A stretch of DNA of 64,000 nucleotides from Phycisphaerae bacterium (GCA_022072085.1 JAJVII010000001.1:1-64000), one strand, 5' to 3'; positions 17,019-25,476 are shown, counted from the stretch's first letter. Numbers and translations are program-made. Notes: generated by a model not told the origin, from the sequence alone.

Positions 17019-17992
17019 GCCAGACCCCCGCACAACCCGACCCCACGCCCCGCAGCCGCGACGCAACGCTGCTGGACTGGGCGCTGGGCCGACTGGAGCA
17101 GGCCGAGCGGGCCGACATCGAGCGGGCAATGGCCGAGTCGCCCGAGTTGCGATCTCGCGGCCAGGCGATCCGCCGCACGCTGGAGCTGCTGAGCCGCGAC
17201 CGCGCCCCCGAGCCGCCGCCCGACCTGCCGGCGCGGATTCGCAACGCGGTGGCCGACGAACGGCGGGCATCGTCGCGGCTGACTCGGCGGGAGTCAGCCA
17301 GGCCGTCGATCTTCAGCCTGGCCGAGGTGGCCGCGGTGGCTGCTGCGCTGCTGCTGATGGCGCTGGTGTTCTTCCCGCCGGTGCAGAAGGCCCGGACGAT
17401 GGCCCAGCAGAACGCCTGCCAGGACAATCTGCGCCGGATCGGCGTGGCGATGGCCCACTACGCCAACGCCAACCAGAACGCGCTGCCCTACCTGGACATG
17501 ACCGGCAACTGGCTGGACCGTCAGAACGGGCGTCAGCCGACCGGGACCGCGCCGCTGTTCCTGCTGGTCAAGAACGGCCAGATCGAGCCGCGGTTCATGG
17601 TCTGCCCCGAGACCGAGGACAAGCCCTACGACGGTCCGACGCAGGGGCTGGAAGATTTCCCCGATCCGACCTTCTGCTCCTACAGTTTCCAGAACCTGTT
17701 CGGCGGCCACGGGCCGATGTTCCGCGACTCGGCCAGTCGCATGCCCGTGCTGGCCGACCGCAACCCCCTGTTCCACGCCGATCGTTTCCGCCAGGACGCC
17801 AGCGGCCGCGACAACAGCCCCAACCACACCGGCCGCGGACAGAACGTGCTCTACAACGACGGCCGCGTGAGGTGGTGGACCAGCCCGCGGGTGGGCGTTA
17901 ACAGCGACAACATCTGGCTGGCCGGCGACCGCAGCGACTACAGCGGCGTCGAAACGGTCGCGACGCCGGAGGACACGTTCCTGGCGCCGTAG
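17015..17992 (+). CDS. Anti-sigma-like protein fused to a DUF1559-like pseudopilin domain
   Basis: 325 residues. Residues 1-95 are cytoplasmic and helical (DATLLDWALGRLEQAERADI, LRSRGQAIRRTLELLSRD), like zinc-less anti-sigma regions. Residues 100-120 are one membrane helix. What follows matches planctomycete DUF1559/type II pseudopilins: PPVQKARTMAQQNACQDNLR then RIGVAMAHYANANQNALPY, ending with NVLYNDGRVRWW, equivalent to their conserved C-terminal DG.V motif. The anti-sigma region thus sits where a prepilin leader would be. Likely role: hold the upstream sigma factor and release it on a periplasmic signal. The fusion is read directly from the sequence; the regulatory role is inferred from gene order. 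Confidence 0.8.
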   Translation: MSQTPAQPDPTPRSRDATLLDWALGRLEQAERADIERAMAESPELRSRGQAIRRTLELLSRDRAPEPPPDLPARIRNAVADERRASSRLTRRESARPSIFSLAEVAAVAAALLLMALVFFPPVQKARTMAQQNACQDNLRRIGVAMAHYANANQNALPYLDMTGNWLDRQNGRQPTGTAPLFLLVKNGQIEPRFMVCPETEDKPYDGPTQGLEDFPDPTFCSYSFQNLFGGHGPMFRDSASRMPVLADRNPLFHADRFRQDASGRDNSPNHTGRGQNVLYNDGRVRWWTSPRVGVNSDNIWLAGDRSDYSGVETVATPEDTFLAP

Positions 17993-18101
17993 GGAACCGA
18001 AAGCCCGGGGCGACATTCAGCTTCGACGCCCCTCTCGATCTTCCGCGATACGGCGTCTCCGCGAACTTCCGAGCCGCCGGCGCGGCGTCCTGCCCGCCCC
18101 A

Positions 18102-18130
18102 TTGTCGGCTCCGCGCGAACGCGGTAGACT
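18102..18130 (+). promoter_or_regulatory. Possible promoter for the transglutaminase gene
   Basis: TTGTCG (18102-18107), 17 bp, TAGACT (18125-18130), 28 bp before the start codon; GAGGAG lies between. Confidence 0.5.
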
Positions 18131-18158
18131 GACTGCTTCCCTTCGCGAGGAGCCTGCC

Positions 18159-19634
18159 ATGCGAACGCTGCTGATGCTGCCGTTGATCGTGCTGGTCTCC
18201 GCCGGCCTCCTGCGCGCGGCTGATTCCGGCGCCGTCGTCAACCCGCTGGTCACAACGGACCGCTCGATCGACACTTCGACGGCCGACACCATCCTGGCCG
18301 GCCTGATCCGCAAGGACATGACCGACGAACAGAAGGTGCTGGCGGTGTTCAACTGGGTCCGCCGGATGCTCTATCACGGCGACGGGCCGGTGCAGTACGC
18401 CTATAACTTCCACAACATGATCGGCATCTTCGGCAACGGCAGTTGCCTGCGGCAGACGACGCCGATGTGGGTGCTGCTGGATCGCCTCGGCTACAAGTGT
18501 CGCACCGGCGCGGTCGGGGGCCATCACATCATCGAGGTGCAGTATGGCGGGGCGTGGCACCTGTTCGATCCGCACACGACTTTCTACGTCTACGACCGGG
18601 CCACGCCGCGAGCCATCGCGTCCATCGAGCAGATCAAGGCCGACCCGACGCTGGTCTCCGACGCAGTGAGAGAGGGCCGGGCATGCCCGGGGTTCCTGCT
18701 GTGCGGCGACGGCATCGGCATGTTCACCGATCCCAAGGCGTGGAAGGTTTTCGGCGACTTCCCCGAGAGCCGCAAGTATACGCCAGTCATCGAGGAGCCG
18801 TTCGGGCGGATCAAACTGCCACGCGGCACGACCTACATCCGCACCTGGATGCCGGGCCAATACTGGTTCAAGCCTAACTGGTACAAGAAGGATGAGGGCC
18901 CGCGGCACGGCTGCGGCATCCGCTGCGACGCGAAGGACACGGTGAACCTGCCGTTCTACGAGCCGCACGCGGCCGGGAGCGCCTATCGCCACTGGGGCGC
19001 CGGTCGGCTGGTCTACACGCCCGACCTGACGAGCGACCACTACACTGACGCCGTCGCCAGTCAGAGCAACGTGAAACCCGTCGCCGGCAAGGGGCTGACG
19101 GCCGTCGACCCGGGCCAAGCGGCCGAGGTCGTCTTCCGCGTGGATTGCCCGTACGTCATCACGGCCGCCCACTTGTCTGTAAAGACGACGGCGCCGATCG
19201 AGGCGGCCGTCAGCGTGGACGCCGGCAAGAGTTGGACGCCTGTCCTGCTGGAGGGCGAACAGACCGGCGGCCGCGAGGGCATGGCCTTCAACCAAGCCAC
19301 CGGCCCGATGGCCGGCACGCTGAGCGGCTACCAACTCAAGTTGACATGGAAGGGCGATCAGCCGCTGCGGAGCCTGGGCCTGACCAGCCACTTCCAATTG
19401 AACCCTTACGCCCTGCCCTGCCTCCTGCCCGGCCGCAACATCGTGAACGTGGCGGGCGAGCGCTTCGGCTCGCCCCTGACGGTCCAGTGGAATTACGCCG
19501 AGGGACCCAAGTGGGACAAGGAAACGTCGGCCTCGAAGACCTTCGACAAGCCCGGCACGTTTGAGATCGTCGTCGAAGAGAAGTCCGGCAAGCACCCCCG
19601 CAACGTCGAACTGACCCTCACGGTTGCGCCGTGA
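18159..19634 (+). CDS. Secreted transglutaminase-like protein
   Basis: 491 residues. Signal peptide MRTLLMLPLIVLVSAGLLRA (1-20). A transglutaminase-like papain fold at about 55-150: Cys96 in GNGSCLRQTTPMW, His122/123 in GGHHIIEVQYGG and Asp137 in WHLFDPHTTFY complete the C-H-D triad. The remaining 340 residues look like beta-sandwich modules (for example TAAHLSVKTTAPIEAAVSVD) that may bind carbohydrate or cell wall. It could cross-link or cleave peptide or amide bonds outside the cytoplasm; the substrate is unknown. GAGGAG precedes the ATG. A repeat element follows immediately (19644-19742). Confidence 0.85.
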   Translation: MRTLLMLPLIVLVSAGLLRAADSGAVVNPLVTTDRSIDTSTADTILAGLIRKDMTDEQKVLAVFNWVRRMLYHGDGPVQYAYNFHNMIGIFGNGSCLRQTTPMWVLLDRLGYKCRTGAVGGHHIIEVQYGGAWHLFDPHTTFYVYDRATPRAIASIEQIKADPTLVSDAVREGRACPGFLLCGDGIGMFTDPKAWKVFGDFPESRKYTPVIEEPFGRIKLPRGTTYIRTWMPGQYWFKPNWYKKDEGPRHGCGIRCDAKDTVNLPFYEPHAAGSAYRHWGAGRLVYTPDLTSDHYTDAVASQSNVKPVAGKGLTAVDPGQAAEVVFRVDCPYVITAAHLSVKTTAPIEAAVSVDAGKSWTPVLLEGEQTGGREGMAFNQATGPMAGTLSGYQLKLTWKGDQPLRSLGLTSHFQLNPYALPCLLPGRNIVNVAGERFGSPLTVQWNYAEGPKWDKETSASKTFDKPGTFEIVVEEKSGKHPRNVELTLTVAP

Positions 19635-19643
19635 AAGCGGGAT

Positions 19644-19742
19644 TGTCTCACGAAGGACCGCCAAGGGGGTCAGGGCTCCTCGAAATCTGAACTTATGTCG
19701 CGTTCTTCTCTGTACTCTTCGTGACCTTTCGTGGGGGTCTCT
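19644..19742. repeat. Dispersed inverted-repeat element, CACGAAG family (diverged)
   Basis: The left arm (CTCACGAAGGACCGCCAAGG) and right arm (CTTCGTGACCTTTCGTGGGG) are imperfect inverted repeats around a 40-base centre. It fills the gap between the convergent transglutaminase and dnaE2 genes. Confidence 0.65.
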
Positions 19743-19746
19743 CTTC

Positions 19747-22700
19747 TCAGCGTCTCAGCGGCCAATCCTCTTCCTCCGCCGCCCAACTGATCGGGATGGC
19801 GTCGACCAGGGACTCGGCCTGCTGCACGTTCAGCGTCACCGCGCCGCGCTCGTCCTCGGCCCGGCCCTCCACCCGGAACGGGCCGACGTGATAGAACAGG
19901 TGGCCGAACCGCCGGTAGGCCTCGGGAAACAGCGTACACTCGACCGTGCCGGTCGCGTCCTCCAGCGTCACGAACCGCATCAGCCGCCCGCGGCTGGTCT
20001 GCACCGTCCGCGTCGCATCCAGGATCCCCGCCACCGCGACGCGTTGCCCGACACGACGCTCCAGCGACGCCGCCTCCACCCAGTCGCCCGTCGCCAGTTC
20101 CATCGGATGGCCGCTCACGAACAGCCCCAGCACGTCGATCTCCGCCTGGAGCCGCTCGACCGGCGTGAACGGACGGGCCCACGGAAAACGCGGATCAGGA
20201 GATTGGTGATTGCAGATTGAAGATTTCTGATTGGCGATCGAAGAGGCCCCAACCGCCGCCTCTTCCAATCTGCAATCCGAAATCTGCAATCTGAAATCCC
20301 CTGCCAGCAGTTCGCCCACCGGCGATTCCAGCGTCATCTCGGCCAGCATCGCCCGGCGGTTGGCGCCCAGGCCGTCGCACGCACCGCAACGGATCAGGCC
20401 CTCCAGTTCCGTCTCCGCTGGCCTGGCCCGCGTCCGCAGGCGGCACAGGTCGCGATAGGGCCGCCCGGCCACGATCCGCTCGATCGTGCCTACCCCCAGC
20501 CCGCGTGCGAAACGCAGCCCCAGCCGGATCGCACCGTTGCCCTCCAGCGTGCTTTCGGCTGACGAGCGGTTCACGTGCGGCGGCAGCACCCGCAGGCCGT
20601 GGCGGATCGCGTCGGCCACGTGCACGCGCATCGGATACATCCCCATGTGGTTGTTGAAGACGGCGGTGTAGAAGGCGGCCGCGTGGCGGGCCTTCAACCA
20701 GGCCGTCTGCCAGGCGATCCGCCCGTAGACGCAGGCGTGGGCCCGGCAGAAGGAGTAGCTGGCGAACCGGGCGATCTGCTCCCAGATCGCGTCGGCGGAT
20801 TCGGGTGCAAGGTCCGGCGTGTGCGCCGCGGCCTTTGCCAGGAACCGCCGCCGCAGCGCCGCCATCCGCTCAGGCGATCGCTTCTTGCTGACGGCCTTGC
20901 GGAGCATGTCGGCCTCGGCGGGCGTGAAGCCAGCCAGCCCCTCCGCGACGCGCATCGTGTCCTCCTGGTAGAGCATCACGCCGTGGGTCCGCCCGAGCAG
21001 ACGCTGGAGCCTTGGGTGCAGGTAGGCGGCCGCCTCCTGCCCGAGGTGGCGGCGGATGTACGCCGTCTTCATGCCCACGCCCGCCGGCCCGGGCCGGATC
21101 ACCGACAGTGCGACGGTCAGTTCCTCGCGCGACGCGACGCGAAGCTGGCGGCAGAGGTGCCGCATCCCCGGCGACTCGGCCTGGAACACCCCCAGCGTGT
21201 CGCCGGAGGCCACCAGCGCGGCCGTCGCTGGGTCGGCCGGATCGAGATCGTCCAATGTCGAGTGTCGAATGTCGAATGTCGAATGGTCAAATTCTCCGCC
21301 GGAATGGCGGACAGACCGCGAAACCGCCGCCTTCGCACTCGACATTCGACATTCGCCCTTCGACATTGCCCGGCCCGCCTCCGCGACCTCGCTCAGCGCC
21401 CGGTTGCCCAGCAGGTCCATCTTCACCAGGCCGATCGCTTCGACCGCGTTCATCTCGTACTGCGTGACGACGATGCCCTTGGCCGCCCGCTGGAGCGGCA
21501 GGTAGTCGGTCAACGGACGCGGGGCTATCACCAGCCCGCCGCAGTGGATGCCGAGATTGCGCGGGGCGCCCTCCAGCCTGGCGGCCATCGCCAGCACCGC
21601 GCGGAAGTGCGGATCGTCCAACGGCAGGTTCCGCCGCGCCTCAGCCAACTCGCGCCAGTCACGCTGGAGGTAGGCCGCAATGCCCTCAGGGATGTGACGG
21701 CTGAGCGAATGGGCCTGTGTCGCGGTCAGGCCCATCACCTTGGCCACCTCGCCGAACGCCCCGCGGGCCCGGCTGGTGTTGTGCGTGCAGATCATCGCCA
21801 CCCGCTCGCCGCCCCAGCGGTGGTAGCAAAAATCGATCACCTCGTCCCGCCGACGCCAGCACAAGTCAATGTCGATGTCCGGGCAATCGGTCCGCCCCTC
21901 GTGCAGGAACCGCTCGAAGTAGAGGTCGTGCGCGATCGGGCAGACCTGCGTGAAGCCCAGCACGTAGGCCACCAGGCTGCCGGCCGCCGAGCCGCGCACG
22001 TCCACCGGGATGCCCCGCCCGCGCGAGAACGCGACGATCTCGTTGACGAACAGAAAGTAGTCCGCGAACCCCAGTTTCTCGATCACCGCCAGTTCGCGGG
22101 CCAGCCGCGTCACCGCCTCCGGCTGCACCGGCCGATACCGCCGCCGCAGCCCGCGCTCGCAGAGTCGGTGCAGGTGCGAGAAGGCCGTCTGCCCACGCGG
22201 CACCCGGCTGACAGGGAAATGGAACACGCCCAGTTCCACCACGTCGTCCTCGCACGCAGCGGCGATCGCGTTGGCGTTGGCCAGCGCCTCGGGGCAGCGG
22301 GCGAAGAACGCAACCATGTCGGCGGACGGGCGGAAGTGCCGCTCAGCCGGCTGGTAGTCCTCCTCCCGCGGCGGGTGGGCCGACGGCAGCAGACGGATGT
22401 CGGTCGCAACGCGGTGCAGGTCGTGGTCGGCGGGCGAAGCGAAGTAGCTGTCCAGGGTGGCCGCCAGCGGCACAGCCGCGTCGCGGGCCGCCATGAACAG
22501 CCGCCGCAGCCGCTGGCGGTGCTCCGGCCCGTCGCCGGGGCTCAACGCCGCGTAGAGCTGCCCGGTCGGCATCGCGTCCGTCAGCGGCTTCAGCCAGTCG
22601 GGCCGATCGCACAGGACGATCAGCCCATCGCGATGGGTCGCCACGTCGGCCAGCAGGTCGAAAGTCTCGGGCGTCAGCCGACGTCGGCTGGTCAGCCGAC

Positions 22701-23157
22701 AGCAGTTGCGATACCCCTCGCGCGTCGCGGCGACGAGGATCAGCCGACCGGGCGGAGACGAGGGCGCGTCGCCGCGACGGGGAACGGGATCGCCCGTCAG
22801 CCTGCGTCCGCGGGGAGATTTCAAATTGCAAATTGAAAATTGCAAATCGACCATTGAAGAGGCGGCAGGCGTCCCCTCTTCCAATCTGCAATCTGAAATC
22901 TGCAATCTGCAATGTTCAGTTCCCTCCCCCCCGTGCAGTTCGACTCCCAGGATCGCCTTGAGCCCCGCGTCGCGGGCGGCCCGGTAGAAACCGACTGCGC
23001 CGTACATGCCGTCCACGTCGGCCAGGTGCAGCGCAGAATATCCGCCGGCGACGGCCTGTGCGATCAGGTCCGCGGGGCTCCGCGTGCCACACAGGATGGA
23101 GAAGTGGCTGTGAACTCCCAGCGCCGCCGCCAGCACCCGCTCGCCATTGCCGCCCAT
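19747..23157 (-). CDS. dnaE2: Error-prone DNA polymerase III alpha subunit (DnaE2/ImuC type) with three in-frame insertions
   Basis: 1136 residues from the ATG at 23155-23157; a TTG at 23197-23199 would add 14. A PHP domain (LGVHSHFSILCGTRSP, HLADVDGMYG), the Pol III core with CPDIDIDLCWRRRDEVIDF near 424-442 and KMDLLGNRAL near 579 (the metal-binding aspartates), fingers with MLYQEDTMRVAEGLAGF, and a C-terminal OB fold (VAVAGILDATRTVQTSRGRL). No tau-binding tail, so DnaE2 rather than DnaE1. Residues about 81-116, 597-636 and 950-987 are encoded by palindromic repeat elements and look foreign (RLQISDCRLEE twice, STFDIRHSTLD once). It would support translesion synthesis after DNA damage; its usual partners imuA/imuB are not adjacent. 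Confidence 0.9.
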   Translation of the reverse strand: MGGNGERVLAAALGVHSHFSILCGTRSPADLIAQAVAGGYSALHLADVDGMYGAVGFYRAARDAGLKAILGVELHGGEGTEHCRLQISDCRLEEGTPAASSMVDLQFSICNLKSPRGRRLTGDPVPRRGDAPSSPPGRLILVAATREGYRNCCRLTSRRRLTPETFDLLADVATHRDGLIVLCDRPDWLKPLTDAMPTGQLYAALSPGDGPEHRQRLRRLFMAARDAAVPLAATLDSYFASPADHDLHRVATDIRLLPSAHPPREEDYQPAERHFRPSADMVAFFARCPEALANANAIAAACEDDVVELGVFHFPVSRVPRGQTAFSHLHRLCERGLRRRYRPVQPEAVTRLARELAVIEKLGFADYFLFVNEIVAFSRGRGIPVDVRGSAAGSLVAYVLGFTQVCPIAHDLYFERFLHEGRTDCPDIDIDLCWRRRDEVIDFCYHRWGGERVAMICTHNTSRARGAFGEVAKVMGLTATQAHSLSRHIPEGIAAYLQRDWRELAEARRNLPLDDPHFRAVLAMAARLEGAPRNLGIHCGGLVIAPRPLTDYLPLQRAAKGIVVTQYEMNAVEAIGLVKMDLLGNRALSEVAEAGRAMSKGECRMSSAKAAVSRSVRHSGGEFDHSTFDIRHSTLDDLDPADPATAALVASGDTLGVFQAESPGMRHLCRQLRVASREELTVALSVIRPGPAGVGMKTAYIRRHLGQEAAAYLHPRLQRLLGRTHGVMLYQEDTMRVAEGLAGFTPAEADMLRKAVSKKRSPERMAALRRRFLAKAAAHTPDLAPESADAIWEQIARFASYSFCRAHACVYGRIAWQTAWLKARHAAAFYTAVFNNHMGMYPMRVHVADAIRHGLRVLPPHVNRSSAESTLEGNGAIRLGLRFARGLGVGTIERIVAGRPYRDLCRLRTRARPAETELEGLIRCGACDGLGANRRAMLAEMTLESPVGELLAGDFRLQISDCRLEEAAVGASSIANQKSSICNHQSPDPRFPWARPFTPVERLQAEIDVLGLFVSGHPMELATGDWVEAASLERRVGQRVAVAGILDATRTVQTSRGRLMRFVTLEDATGTVECTLFPEAYRRFGHLFYHVGPFRVEGRAEDERGAVTLNVQQAESLVDAIPISWAAEEEDWPLRR
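20201..20307. repeat. In-frame repeat insertion 3 in dnaE2 (GATTGCA family)
   Basis: The left arm has GATTG/GATTT-type 8-9 bp units (GATTGGTGATTGCAGATTG), with the inner stem GAAGAGGC/GCCTCTTC, and a right arm TCTGCAATCCGAAATCTGCA. It encodes FRLQISDCRLEE...SSICN in dnaE2, between the GELLAGD and RFPWARPF segments. Confidence 0.85.
21252..21369. repeat. In-frame repeat insertion 2 in dnaE2 (TCGAATG family)
   Basis: The left arm CAATGTCGAGTGTCGAATGT continues with 7-bp TCGAATG units; the right arm ends CTTCGACATTG and is its imperfect reverse complement. It encodes ECRMSSAK...STFDIRHSTLD within dnaE2. Confidence 0.85.
22817..22914. repeat. In-frame repeat insertion 1 in dnaE2 (GATTGCA family)
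   Basis: GATTTCAAATTGCAAATTGA with AATTGCA units on the left, inner GAAGAGG/CCTCTTC, and CAATCTGCAATCTGAAATCT on the right. It encodes CRLQISDCRLEE...FSICNLKS, the same peptide frame as insertion 3, just after the PHP segment ILGVELHGGE. Confidence 0.85.
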
Positions 23158-23189
23158 GCCCGCACCGTCGGCCCGAAAAGTCCACGCCC

Positions 23190-23239
23190 CATATACCAAA
23201 CATATACCTAACTATAGCACGCGGCTTCAGCCTGAGCAA
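23190..23239 (-). promoter_or_regulatory. dnaE2 promoter with tandem operator-like repeats
   Basis: On the minus strand TTGCTC (23234-23239), 17 bp, TATAGT (23211-23216). Directly downstream, over the expected start of transcription, two copies of CATATACC (plus strand, 23190-23197 and 23201-23208) lie 11 bp apart, one helical turn. Such placement suits a repressor site; which regulator binds is unknown. Confidence 0.5.
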
Positions 23240-23257
23240 CAGGACAGAGGATTCGTG

Positions 23258-23325
23258 GTCTCTTCTTCGCCCTCTTCCCTCTTGGCGGCCTTGGCGTCTA
23301 CACCTAGGCGCTTTGGCGGTTCTCC
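23258..23325. repeat. Single-arm remnant of the dispersed repeats
   Basis: Contains CTTGGCGGCCTTGGCGTC and GGCGCTTTGGCGG units resembling one arm of the intergenic inverted-repeat elements. No matching second arm was seen. Confidence 0.4.
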
Positions 23326-23441
23326 TCGCCCGCATTGCAGGCGTCGCCGGCGGAGCTCTGCAATTGGCACTGGAAAGTCGGTTACGTGCCGGGTTAAATA
23401 GGTGGCGAGATCAAGCCCCATTGCGGAAACACAGGTTGCCC

Positions 23442-24977
23442 ATGAAGTCGCGAATCGAAGGCCGTCACATGCCCCCCGAGGCGCTGGCCGCCCTGCTCGA
23501 GGCATCGGCGGCGATCAACTCCTCACTCGACGTCACCGACGTGCTCAACCAGGTGGCCCGCTCGGCGGCCGCCGTCGCCCGCGGTGAGGCCGCGTCGGTC
23601 ATGCTCCTGGACCGGGCCCAGAACAAGCTGGTCTTCCGCGGCGCCTGCGGCGATCGCGGCGACGTGCTCATGGGCGAGCAATTCGACGCCGGCCTGGGCA
23701 TCGCCGGCTACGTCGCCCAGACCGGCAAGAGCGTGCTGGCCCCGGACGCCCACGGCGACCCGCACTGGTTCAGCGGTATCGAGGACAAGCTCTCCTACCG
23801 CACGCGCGACCTGATCGCCGCCCCGATGATTTACCAGGGCCGCATCATCGGCGTCATCGAGGTGCTCAACAAGGTCGATGAACTGCCCTTCGTCGAGTCC
23901 GACCTGTCGCTGCTCCAGGTCTTCGCCAACCTGGCGGCCATCGGCACGATCAACGCCCAGAAGTTCGAGGGGCTCATCCGCGAGAACCAGTCGCTGCGCG
24001 ACGTGCAGGCGGCTGACCACCAGCAGCTCATCGGCAACAGCAAACCGATGGACGAGGTGCGCGACCTCTGCCGGCGGGTGGCCGGCTCGACGGCAACCGT
24101 CCTGCTGAACGGCCCGACCGGGACCGGCAAGGAACTGGCGGCCCGCTGCATCCACATGCACAGCCCGCGGCGGGAGCGGCCGTTCGTCGCGGTCAACTGC
24201 GCCGCCCTGCCCGAGACGCTGCTGGAAAGCGAACTGTTCGGGCACGAGAAGGGATCGTTCACCGGGGCCGACGCCCGGCGGATCGGACGATTCGAGCTGG
24301 CCGCCGGCGGCACGCTGTTCCTTGACGAGGTCGGCGAACTGAGCCTGGCAACGCAGGTGAAACTGCTCCGCGTGCTCCAGGAGCGCGAGTTCGTCCGCGT
24401 CGGCGGAACCGAGACGCTGATCAGCGACGCCCGCATCATCGCAGCCACCAACCGCGACCTCCAGGAGGCGATCGCCCAGGGGCGGTTCCGCGAAGACCTG
24501 TTCTATCGGCTGAACGTCTTCCCGATCCGCATGCCGCCGCTACGCGAACGGCCGGAGGACATCCCGACGCTGGTCGATCATTTCATCCGACGCACCAGCC
24601 GCGAACTGAAGGTGCCGATGCCGACCATGGGCAGCGAGGCGATGGCCCTGCTCTGCCGATACGACTGGCCGGGCAACGTGCGGGAAATGCAGAACGTGAT
24701 CGAGCGGGCAGCCTTGCTCAGCGGAGGCGGCGAGATCACGCCCGCGCTGCTGCCGCGCGAAGTGAACGGCGACGGCCAAGCCCCGGCGGCCGAGACGGGC
24801 CCGTCGGGCAGGTCGTCCACCAGCCTGTGGGACTATGAGCGAGCGATGATCGTGCAGGCGCTGGAGAAGGCCGGTTGGAACCAGTCGCGCGCAGCCAGGG
24901 ACCTGGGGATCAGCCGGGACAACCTGCGTTACCGCGTGAAGAAGTACGAGATTCGCCGGCCGCCCCGCCAGAAATAG
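23442..24977 (+). CDS. Sigma-54-dependent transcriptional activator with GAF domain
   Basis: 511 residues. GAF sensor domain (about 15-180), AAA+ domain (about 195-425) and a Fis-type helix-turn-helix at the C-terminus ([20 protein letters not shown]). Walker A GPTGTGKE (224-231); the sigma-54 contact loop reads GSFTGA (271-276), a variant of GAFTGA; Walker [13 protein letters not shown] (289-300); R-finger region [20 protein letters not shown]. There is no receiver domain, so activity is probably set by a small molecule bound to GAF. Two sigma-54 promoters lie just downstream (25120-25135, 25461-25476), making them the obvious targets. ATG 23442 was chosen; ATG 23469 also has a plausible GAAGG. 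Confidence 0.93.
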   Translation: MKSRIEGRHMPPEALAALLEASAAINSSLDVTDVLNQVARSAAAVARGEAASVMLLDRAQNKLVFRGACGDRGDVLMGEQFDAGLGIAGYVAQTGKSVLAPDAHGDPHWFSGIEDKLSYRTRDLIAAPMIYQGRIIGVIEVLNKVDELPFVESDLSLLQVFANLAAIGTINAQKFEGLIRENQSLRDVQAADHQQLIGNSKPMDEVRDLCRRVAGSTATVLLNGPTGTGKELAARCIHMHSPRRERPFVAVNCAALPETLLESELFGHEKGSFTGADARRIGRFELAAGGTLFLDEVGELSLATQVKLLRVLQEREFVRVGGTETLISDARIIAATNRDLQEAIAQGRFREDLFYRLNVFPIRMPPLRERPEDIPTLVDHFIRRTSRELKVPMPTMGSEAMALLCRYDWPGNVREMQNVIERAALLSGGGEITPALLPREVNGDGQAPAAETGPSGRSSTSLWDYERAMIVQALEKAGWNQSRAARDLGISRDNLRYRVKKYEIRRPPRQK

Positions 24978-25029
24978 CTTATTTTACCCATTACCGCCAG
25001 CCCGTCTGCGCACAATTACCCATAAGCTA
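24975..25029. promoter_or_regulatory. Candidate activator-binding region (paired TTACCCAT sites)
   Basis: Two direct TTACCCAT copies (24984-24991 and 25016-25023), 32 bp apart (about three helical turns), are framed by TAGCTTAT (24975-24982) and ATAAGCTA (25022-25029). They lie about 100-140 bp upstream of the first -24/-12 promoter, the usual distance for enhancer-like sites of sigma-54 activators. Confidence 0.45.
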
Positions 25030-25119
25030 GGCGGTCTAGCGGAGACGATTTCTCGGGTTACTTTATATCTCATTGGTTCACAAATACATAAGTTATTTCG
25101 CCCCAACCGACTCGGGCTT

Positions 25120-25135
25120 CGGCACACCGTTTGCA
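25120..25135 (+). promoter_or_regulatory. Sigma-54 promoter 1 (-24/-12)
   Basis: CGGCACACCGTTTGCA: GG at 25121-25122 and GC at 25133-25134, with the required spacing. It matches TGGCACG-N4-TTGCA at all but two of the fixed positions. The expected transcription start is near 25146. Confidence 0.65.
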
Positions 25136-25145
25136 TGAATGGAGG

Positions 25146-25262
25146 GGTGAGAGAATAGGTGGGCCGCGCAGCGGCGGCCCATCCGGGCAGATTCGCGACG
25201 GGCGATCGACTCGGTCCGGGGAGAAGACGAGTCGGGGCCAGCCGGCGGATCTGCCCTCTTCA
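25146..25262 (+). ncRNA. Candidate sigma-54-dependent structured small RNA
   Basis: Begins at the predicted start of promoter 1. Hairpin 1: TGGGCCGC (25160-25167) with GCGGCCCA (25174-25181). Hairpin 2: GGGCAGAT (25185-25192) with ATCTGCCC (25249-25256), enclosing GACTCG (25208-25213) with CGAGTC (25228-25233). All three stems are perfect. No open frame with a ribosome binding site covers this stretch. The 3' end is only a guess at the pyrimidine run after 25256. It could instead be a structured leader of the downstream gene. Confidence 0.4.
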
Positions 25263-25460
25263 TGCGCCGCGTCGCGTGCGAAAGCCGTTGGCCAATAACG
25301 ATGATGCGTTTTCGCGACATGCGCACCCACGAATGTTGCCAAAAAGCAACACCCGGCACAGTTCGAAGCGCCCCCCCGCCGCCCCTGTAACGATTTTGGC
25401 ACGCGCAACCATTTGGCGATTCCATCTTTGCGTAGTCCCCCTCCTATCCCTCCAGGACTC

Positions 25461-25476
25461 TGGCACGCCGCTTGCA
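25461..25476 (+). promoter_or_regulatory. Sigma-54 promoter 2, consensus, for the 83-residue protein
   Basis: TGGCACGCCGCTTGCA is an exact match to TGGCACG-N4-TTGCA. The start of transcription is expected near 25487, leaving a leader of about 25 bases with AGAGAGGA before the ATG at 25512. Confidence 0.85.

Noticed and set aside
20575-22836. A 753-codon plus-strand frame inside dnaE2
   Set aside because: Antisense of conserved DnaE motifs; no ribosome binding site and no recognisable domain.
25400-25415. A third TGGCACG box (TTGGCACGCGCAACC)
   Set aside because: The -24 half is perfect but GC is missing at the -12 position, so it is not a sigma-54 promoter.
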